The position numbers and the translations under genes were made by a program. The notes under the pieces were generated by a model. That model was not told the origin of the DNA. It saw nothing but the letters and a program-made list of their open reading frames with translations, and searched no databases. From positions 1-56,606 of the forward strand of contig JADZDR010000062.1 of the NCBI GenBank assembly GCA_020850945.1: 56,606 nucleotides of DNA, in the 5' to 3' direction. Position 1 is the stretch's first letter. Each line of letters begins with the position of its first letter. Below, piece after piece: positions 54,102-56,606 of the stretch. Origin of the DNA: Acidimicrobiia bacterium. GTDB lineage: Bacteria; Actinomycetota; Acidimicrobiia; UBA2766.

Positions 54102-54338
54102 TCAGTCCGGCAGAACGAGTGTGAGACTGCCGTCCTCGTCCACCTCGAGCAGAGGCTCCGAGGGATCGAGCCGCTCCCTGACCACGTCGGCGACTGCCTC
54201 ACGGCGCCGGCCCCTGATCGTGAGCCGTCCACCTCTGTCGAGCCAGCCGACGGCGGCGTCGATGAGTCCGGGGCTCGGGGAATGGGCGCCTAACACGAAC
54301 AGCGGTCGCTCGTCGAGCGTCTTGTCCGTGACCCCCAT
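54102..54338 (-). CDS. Small protein of unknown function
   Basis: 78 residues; the ATG at 54338 has AGGAGG ~9 nt upstream, which supports real translation; longer frame upstream is rejected. Contains FVLGAHSPSPGLIDAAVGWLDRGGRLTIRG and an acidic C-terminus. No family recognised. A 7-bp hairpin (CGGCCGG at 54428-54434 with CCGGCCG at 54440-54446) lies in the 221-bp gap up to aroA, which otherwise holds nothing I can identify. Confidence 0.65.
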   Translation of the reverse strand: MGVTDKTLDERPLFVLGAHSPSPGLIDAAVGWLDRGGRLTIRGRRREAVADVVRERLDPSEPLLEVDEDGSLTLVLPD

Positions 54339-54559
54339 CGGTGGTCCTCCTGTTTTCAGCCGATCTGCGTCGTGGTGTGTTGCGTACTGCCAAGTCCGGC
54401 TGTCGTTCGCATCCCGGCTACACCGTCCGGCCGGACCTCCCGGCCGAAGCACTACCCGTCACTCGGGCATCCCCCTCTGGGCCGCACCGGATGCTCGTTC
54501 TCTGCCCCCTCGTACGCACCGCGGACTGTACGACCGGCACGTGTGGGCGTCAAGCAATT

Positions 54560-55861
54560 TCAAGCCGGGTGCGGCGACGTGTCGCGCAGCGAATCGAGGA
54601 CCTCGAAGTACGCGGGAAAGGTCTTGGCACAACATGCCGGATCGGCGATCCGGACGCCTTTGACAAGCAGCCCGACGAGCGCAAAGCTCATCGCCATGCG
54701 ATGGTCGTCATACGTCTCCACGGTGGCCGACCGGGGACGGGACGGGTTGACGGAGATACCGTCGGCATCGGCCCGCGCGTCGACACCGAGACGGCGCAAC
54801 TCCGCCACGGTCGCCTCGATCCGGTCCGTCTCCTTCCCGCGGATGAACCCGATGCCGGTGATGTGAGTCGGGGTTGCCGCGAAGGGGGCGATCACGGCGA
54901 GCGTCTGCGCCACGTCGGACATGTCCGACATGTCGACATCGACACCGCGCAGACCGCCGACGGCAGGCCCCTGCACGGTCGTGGACGTCTCGGTGCGTGT
55001 GACGGTGCAGCCCATGCGGGCGAGGACGTCGACGAACGCGGCGTCCCCCTGCAGTGTGGCGGAACCGAGTCCGTCGACACGCACACGGCCTCCCGTCACG
55101 GCAGCGGCGGCGAAGAAGTACGAGGCGGCGGAAGCGTCCGGCTCCACCGTGTATTGCGTCGCACGGTACACGCCGGTCGGCACGGTGAAGTGAGACGGGC
55201 TGCGACGTACTTCGATCCCGAAGCGGGTCATCGTGTCGAGTGTCATGTCGAGATAGGGACGCGACACTGCACGAGTCGTGACCGTGAGATCGAGTCCCTT
55301 GCGCATGTAGGGCCCGGCGAGGAGGAGTCCCGACACGAACTGGCTGCTCGTGTCGGCAGGCATCTCGACCCGCCCGCCCTCGAGGCCACGCGCGCTGAGC
55401 CGCACGGGGAGGGTGGCCGTGCCGGCGATGCTCTCGACCGAGCCCCCGAGGGCCGTGATCGCGTCGAGAAGGGGACCAAGGGGGCGTTCACGCATGCGGG
55501 GCACACCGTCGAGCACGAACTCGCCGTTCCCCAGGGCGAGGAGGGGGGGCAGGAAACGGGCCACGGTGCCGGCATTGCCCACAAAGAGTTCGGCGCGTGA
55601 TGCGGGTACGTCACCGCCGCGACCCTCCACGTCGAAGCGACAGTTCGCCTCGTCCGCCCGCACGCGAATCCCGATGGCATCGAGGCAGCGTGCCATGTGG
55701 CGTGTGTCGTCACCGAAGAGAGCCGAGTCGAGACGTGACGTGCCCGTCGCGAGAGCGGCGGCGACGAGGGCGCGGTTCGTGTAGCTTTTCGAGCCCGGCA
55801 CGCGCACCACCGCATCCGGTGGCCGCGGGAGCGGTTCGATCTCCACGGTGTCACTGCCCAT
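54560..55861 (-). CDS. aroA: 3-phosphoshikimate 1-carboxyvinyltransferase (EPSP synthase)
   Basis: 433 residues from the ATG at 55861; the longer frame upstream is antisense to the lipase-like gene. Signatures: VPGSKSYTNRALVAAALA, LFVGNAGTVARFL, DGVPRMRERPLGPLL, DTSSQFVSGLLLAGP, GKETDRI and DDHRMAMSF. It joins PEP to shikimate-3-phosphate, the sixth step to aromatic amino acids. Active-site Lys and Arg residues appear intact. Confidence 0.95.
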   Translation of the reverse strand: MGSDTVEIEPLPRPPDAVVRVPGSKSYTNRALVAAALATGTSRLDSALFGDDTRHMARCLDAIGIRVRADEANCRFDVEGRGGDVPASRAELFVGNAGTVARFLPPLLALGNGEFVLDGVPRMRERPLGPLLDAITALGGSVESIAGTATLPVRLSARGLEGGRVEMPADTSSQFVSGLLLAGPYMRKGLDLTVTTRAVSRPYLDMTLDTMTRFGIEVRRSPSHFTVPTGVYRATQYTVEPDASAASYFFAAAAVTGGRVRVDGLGSATLQGDAAFVDVLARMGCTVTRTETSTTVQGPAVGGLRGVDVDMSDMSDVAQTLAVIAPFAATPTHITGIGFIRGKETDRIEATVAELRRLGVDARADADGISVNPSRPRSATVETYDDHRMAMSFALVGLLVKGVRIADPACCAKTFPAYFEVLDSLRDTSPHPA

Positions 55862-55981
55862 CAGCGCATCCTGCCAGGCGCGAGGCGGTGCGTGCGCATG
55901 ATTCGCGGAGGGGTGCCCGTGTAGGCTCGTCCCGAGTGGTCGCCACGGGGAACGGCGACCGCAGGATCTGAGGGGACGAGC

Positions 55982-56606
55982 ATGAGGTGGGTGCGTGTCG
56001 TGGTGGTGGCAATCACCATCGCGTCGGTCATGTCGGGGAGTGCGCGCGTCGCGCCGGCTGCGCCACCGAACGAAGCGTCTGCAGACGGTCCGTGCGGGTC
56101 CGAACGGCACCGCTTCCACAACCCCGTGATGGGAGCACCCAGGGCCTACGTGTTTCTCCCCACGGGTGCCGAGGCCGCCCCGGTGGGGGGAGAGTGCGGT
56201 GACGCAGCCCGGCCGGTCGTGCTCTTCGCGCACGGCTACTCGGCGATGATCCCAGAGGTGTACGCGGGCCTCATCGAACATCTCGTGAGTGCCGGTTACG
56301 CCGTCGTGTACCCCGCCTACCAGTTGACGTACAACCCGACGCGCCAGTACCGGCAGGTGGAAGTGGGATTCGAGACGGCAGTGGCGAAGTTCGAGCGCCT
56401 CGACATGTCACGGCTCGGGATCCTCGGCCATTCGTTCGGGGCAGGCATGTCACCATGGCTCACGCAGTGGGCCACTGCACACGGATGGGGGACGGACGCG
56501 ATCTGGCTCGTGGCCATGATGCCGCACTTCTCCCTCAACACCGGATCCGGCGCCATCGACATCCCCGACCACACACGCGCAGCCGTGATCGCCGGCCAGA
56601 AGGACA
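55982..56606 (+). CDS. Secreted alpha/beta hydrolase, lipase/chlorophyllase-like (3' end outside window)
   Basis: 208 codons visible. ATG with GAGGGGA upstream. Signal peptide ending near SARVAPAAPP, then the oxyanion region VVLFAHGYSAM and the nucleophile elbow GILGHSFGAG with Ser151. The layout matches secreted chlorophyllase/lipase-type hydrolases; the acid and histidine are beyond the edge. Divergent from aroA across 120 nt. Confidence 0.82.
   Translation, partial: MRWVRVVVVAITIASVMSGSARVAPAAPPNEASADGPCGSERHRFHNPVMGAPRAYVFLPTGAEAAPVGGECGDAARPVVLFAHGYSAMIPEVYAGLIEHLVSAGYAVVYPAYQLTYNPTRQYRQVEVGFETAVAKFERLDMSRLGILGHSFGAGMSPWLTQWATAHGWGTDAIWLVAMMPHFSLNTGSGAIDIPDHTRAAVIAGQKD

Overview
The window reads as chromosomal DNA from a high-GC actinobacterium (very GC-rich throughout by eye). 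The signs seen are an acyl-CoA carboxylase beta gene overlapping its small epsilon subunit (an actinobacterial arrangement), a lysC-asd pair with an internal lysC start like that of corynebacteria, a paired ArsA-like ATPase module like the mycobacterial one, crotonyl-CoA carboxylase/reductase, Thr-rich extracytoplasmic linkers, and many TANNNT -10 hexamers 6-8 nt before start codons. Acidimicrobiia or a relative is my best guess, but that is inference.

Layout. 1-2.4 kb: two ArsA-like ATPases and a receiver-domain protein, then a convergent PAP2 phosphatase whose 3' end overlaps it. 3.1-4.4 kb: tRNA-Pro(CGG), a PadR-type regulator and a hemolysin-III-like membrane protein. 4.5-10.6 kb (minus strand): acyl-CoA dehydrogenase, serine beta-lactamase-like hydrolase, asd, lysC, M23 peptidase. 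11-15 kb (plus): membrane-anchored cyclophilin, chemoreceptor-like protein, 3-hydroxyacyl-CoA dehydrogenase, chagasin-like lipoprotein. 15-24.7 kb: epimerase, CoA-transferase, methyltransferase, small AbiEi-like protein, HemD-like protein, alpha/beta hydrolase, unknown 355-residue protein, ATP-dependent DNA ligase, carboxylase epsilon and beta. 24.7-28.4 kb: secreted protein, Ccr, dienelactone-hydrolase-like protein, dtd, small membrane protein. 28.5-37 kb (minus): S9 peptidase, a 1447-residue SF1 helicase with a C-terminal nuclease-like domain, acyl-CoA synthetase. 37-40.7 kb: small membrane protein, glnB-amtB, thiolase. 40.8-44.5 kb (minus): recR, ybaB, dnaX, a large-type SRP RNA, zincin metallopeptidase, tRNA-Ser(GGA). 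44.6-46.6 kb: tadA, an HNH-endonuclease remnant, tRNA-Ser(CGA), saccharopine-dehydrogenase-like reductase. 46.7-56.6 kb: putA, rmuC, ogt, secreted protein, SNase lipoprotein, surE, small protein, aroA and a truncated secreted lipase-like hydrolase.

Functional themes are acyl-CoA metabolism (dehydrogenase, thiolase, hydroxyacyl-CoA dehydrogenase, Ccr, carboxylase, CoA-transferase, acyl-CoA synthetase), amino-acid biosynthesis (lysC-asd, aroA) and catabolism (putA), nitrogen sensing and uptake (glnB-amtB), and DNA/RNA housekeeping (dnaX-ybaB-recR, ligase, ogt, rmuC, tadA, dtd, SRP RNA).

The most unusual material is non-coding. An 80-bp four-site mirror repeat with fixed geometry (10-9-10-22-10-9-10) occurs three times, each time just past the 3' end of a gene and in the same orientation to that gene. 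A 31-bp tandem repeat carrying an 18-bp palindrome separates tRNA-Ser from tadA. On the protein side, the stand-alone helicase with its altered nuclease motif is the best candidate for an undescribed defence-type gene. No prophage, insertion sequence or CRISPR array was seen.
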